Assembly (NCBI GenBank): GCA_902582405.1
Contig: CACHSA010000006.1
Span: forward strand, 1 to 64,000
Direction: 5' to 3'
DNA: 64,000 nt
From: an uncultured Bacteroidota bacterium
Lineage (GTDB): Bacteria; Bacteroidota; Bacteroidia; Flavobacteriales; Flavobacteriaceae
The notes under the pieces were generated by a model. It saw only the letters and a list, made by a program, of their open reading frames with translations, was not told the origin of the DNA and made no database searches. The position numbers were made by a program, and so were the translations under genes. Shown here in pieces: positions 62,112-64,000 of this stretch (within the stretch, counting starts at the first letter, position 1; every line of letters begins with the position of its first letter).

Positions 62112-63539
62112 ATGCCACAAACCGCTGAATCTTCTTGGAATAATTGTCTATCTTTTATCAGGGACAACATTCAGCCACAAGCCTACAAGACATGGTTCGA
62201 ACCAATTAAACCATTAAAATTAAGCGACAGTGCTTTAAGTATTCAAGTTCCAAGTAAATTTTTCTATGAATGGTTAGAAGAACACTACATAAAGCTTTTA
62301 AAAATTGCGTTAACAAAAGAGCTAGGTGAATCCGCTCGCCTTGTCTATGTAATTAAAATGGAAAATACTTATGGGAATAGAAAACCATTCACAGAAAGCA
62401 TTCCAAGCAACCAACAAGGAAACTTTCAATCGCAACAAGTAGATGCGCCCCTAAATAGTCTTAATGGTCAACTTAAAAATCCATTTGTAATCCCAGGGAT
62501 TAGAAATTTAAATATTGAATCCCAACTAAATCCTAACTATAATTTTCAAAATTTTTTGGAAGGTGATTCAAATAGGTTAGCAAGATCCGCTGGTATTGCA
62601 GTAGCCAACAAACCAGGGGGCACTTCCTTTAATCCTCTTTTAATTTTTGGAAATGTTGGCTTAGGTAAAACCCATCTAGCACACGCAATAGGCGTAAAAA
62701 TTAAAGATAAATTTCCCGACAAAACTGTATTGTATATTTCTGCTGAAAAATTTACCCAACAATACATAGAATCCGTAAAGAAAAATACAAGGAATGATTT
62801 TATTCACTTTTATCAGATTATCGATATTCTGATAATAGATGATGTTCAGTTTTTATCAGGTAAATCTGGAACCCAAGATGTTTTTTTTCATATTTTCAAC
62901 CATCTCCACCAAAATGGAAAGCAAGTTATTATAACTTCTGACAAAGCCCCTGTAGATATGCAAGATATTGAACAGAGACTTTTGTCAAGATTTAAATGGG
63001 GACTTTCAGCCGAATTACAACAACCAAACTATGAGACAAGATTTTCAATTCTCAAAAATAAATTATATAGAGATGGAGTAGTAATTGACGACGATATTGT
63101 TGATTACATAGCTAAAAATATAAAGAGTAATATTAGAGAATTGGAGGGAGCCATAATTTCTTTAATTGCTCAATCTTCCTTTAACAAGCTAGATGTAACA
63201 ATTGAATTAGCCAAGGAGATTGTAGAAAAGTTTGTTAAAAACACAAAAAGAGAGGTTAGTATTGATTATATTCAGAAAGTAGTTTCAGAGTATTTTCAAA
63301 TGGATGTAGAAACTCTTCAATCAAAAACTAGAAAAAGACATATAGTTCAAGCGAGGCAACTAGCCATGTACTTTGCAAAAAAATTTACCAAAGCATCACT
63401 AGCAAGCATAGGTAGTCAAATTGGTAAAAGAGATCATGCTACTGTTTTACATGCATGCAAAACGGTTGATAACCTTTCTTTTACTGATAAACAATTTAGA
63501 AAGTACGTAGAAGATTTGAATAAAAAATTAACTCTATAA
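62112..63539 (+). CDS. dnaA: Chromosomal replication initiator protein DnaA
   Basis: A 475-residue AAA+ initiator. Domain I starts SWNNCLSFIRDNI; a Gln/Asn-rich linker (about 90-140) is domain II; domain III has Walker A GNVGLGKT at 180-187 and Walker B ILIIDD at 239-244 with the FLSG motif; domain IV ends with the DNA-binding signature GKRDHATVLHAC at 438-449. It melts oriC in its ATP form. The next gene starts on the base after its stop codon, so the two are co-transcribed. Full length and typical. Confidence 0.97.
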   Translation: MPQTAESSWNNCLSFIRDNIQPQAYKTWFEPIKPLKLSDSALSIQVPSKFFYEWLEEHYIKLLKIALTKELGESARLVYVIKMENTYGNRKPFTESIPSNQQGNFQSQQVDAPLNSLNGQLKNPFVIPGIRNLNIESQLNPNYNFQNFLEGDSNRLARSAGIAVANKPGGTSFNPLLIFGNVGLGKTHLAHAIGVKIKDKFPDKTVLYISAEKFTQQYIESVKKNTRNDFIHFYQIIDILIIDDVQFLSGKSGTQDVFFHIFNHLHQNGKQVIITSDKAPVDMQDIEQRLLSRFKWGLSAELQQPNYETRFSILKNKLYRDGVVIDDDIVDYIAKNIKSNIRELEGAIISLIAQSSFNKLDVTIELAKEIVEKFVKNTKREVSIDYIQKVVSEYFQMDVETLQSKTRKRHIVQARQLAMYFAKKFTKASLASIGSQIGKRDHATVLHACKTVDNLSFTDKQFRKYVEDLNKKLTL

Positions 63540-63983
63540 ATGGATAAACCAGGAAATGTTCTTATGGTTTGTCTAGGGAATATTTGCCGGTCACCTTTAG
63601 CAGAAGGGGTTTTTAAAAATATGTCAAGTGATTTAAATGTAAAGGTTGACTCCGCAGGGACTTCAAATTACCACATAAATTTCTGTCCTGACAAAAGAAG
63701 CATAAAAATAGCACAGATGAATGGTATTGATATTAGATTTCAAAAGGCAAGACAACTAAAAATAGAAGATTTTACCAATTTTGATTACATTTTCGCAATG
63801 GACAGACAAAATCTTATTGATATTCGTCAAATTATAAATGAAAATAAAACAAATTGTAAAATTCAACTTTTAAATGATCCCTTTGAAATAGAGGATCCTT
63901 ATTATGGTGATGATAAAGACTTTGAGTTGGTTTACGATCAAATCTATAAGGGATGTAAAAGAGTGATAGACAATTGGAAATAA
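63540..63983 (+). CDS. Low-molecular-weight protein-tyrosine phosphatase family protein
   Basis: A 147-residue phosphatase. The P-loop VCLGNICRSPLAEGVF (Cys11, Arg17) is at the N-terminus, and the general-acid Asp is in NDPFEIEDPYYGDDKDF near residue 118. Such enzymes dephosphorylate protein tyrosines, often linked with polysaccharide export, though no export genes lie here. Arsenate-reductase-like members share the motif, but the DP-x-Y/D pattern favours a tyrosine phosphatase. It starts directly after the dnaA stop codon. The last 17 nt of the window contain nothing recognisable. Confidence 0.92.
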   Translation: MDKPGNVLMVCLGNICRSPLAEGVFKNMSSDLNVKVDSAGTSNYHINFCPDKRSIKIAQMNGIDIRFQKARQLKIEDFTNFDYIFAMDRQNLIDIRQIINENKTNCKIQLLNDPFEIEDPYYGDDKDFELVYDQIYKGCKRVIDNWK

Positions 63984-64000
63984 AAAAATCAACACTTTAT

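Noticed and set aside
1-64000. Mobile elements, CRISPR arrays, restriction or toxin-antitoxin modules, prophage
   Set aside because: Scanned for transposases, integrases other than Xer, direct-repeat arrays, and small paired toxin-like ORFs; nothing was found. The region is ordinary core chromosome.

Overview
The window is a low-GC (roughly 30% by eye) chromosomal segment of a bacterium in the phylum Bacteroidota, most likely a marine, streamlined member of Flavobacteriales. The evidence is: a Bacteroidota-type ribosomal protein S1, omega subunit, DnaX and two-component pair; lineage-restricted families (DUF4835, DUF3822, a probable DUF6913 protein); no recognisable Shine-Dalgarno tracts; frequent TTG/GTG starts; and several good matches to the Bacteroidota promoter elements TTG and TAnnTTTG. 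Genes are densely packed, with many 1-30 nt overlaps, and no gene-free stretch exceeds about 300 nt. I saw no insertion sequence, prophage, CRISPR array, restriction system or biosynthetic island. Layout. 1-2000: tail of an HU gene with a strong terminator, yqgE/algH, a START-like protein, tRNA-Met(CAT), a cupredoxin lipoprotein and tRNA-Ser(GCT). 2000-8000 (minus): gyrA, a secreted TPR protein and a PgpH-type HD phosphodiesterase. 8200-18200 (plus): clpC, the threonine operon thrA-thrB-thrC, gcvT, a sugar-nucleotide-type SDR and yebC. 18200-19500 (minus): an acyltransferase and kdsB. 19580-23580 (plus): two uncharacterised proteins coupled to rsmD, then rnpB (minus strand) and dnaX. 23780-32550 (minus): ppx, ppk1, sixA, pdxH, rnz, pyrB, pyrR, rpsA. 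32800-36600 (plus): a two-subunit Na+/solute symporter and a SulP anion transporter. 36600-41240 (minus): cmk, lon and a UMF1-type MFS protein. 41350-45940: tandem msrB genes, lpdA, aroQ (minus), a secreted PqqB-like metallohydrolase and a Xer recombinase. 45940-60500 (minus): an RprXY-like two-component system, coaE, a YbbR protein, fabI, recN, DUF4835, coaBC, rpoZ, bamD, dapA, a DUF6913-like protein, ligA, prmC and a GNAT. 60540-64000: ribD, a thioesterase (minus), dnaA and an Arthrobacter-type low-molecular-weight phosphatase family member. How the genes work together: most are core housekeeping (replication and repair, proteostasis, threonine/lysine/aromatic amino acids, CoA, pyrimidines, flavin, envelope biogenesis). 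The functional groupings visible are the thr operon, pyrR-pyrB, sixA-ppk1-ppx for polyphosphate, and coaBC-rpoZ-bamD as a conserved envelope/CoA block. I did not find a clearly new multi-gene system. The observations most worth a second look are a 130-residue lysine-rich extension on ribosomal protein S1, an extra ~54-residue insert in GyrA, a perfect 15-bp palindrome immediately upstream of lon, and a set of TAnnTTTG boxes so close to start codons (sulP, bamD, kdsB) that nearly leaderless mRNAs are implied, calibrated by the same box at the 5' end of rnpB.
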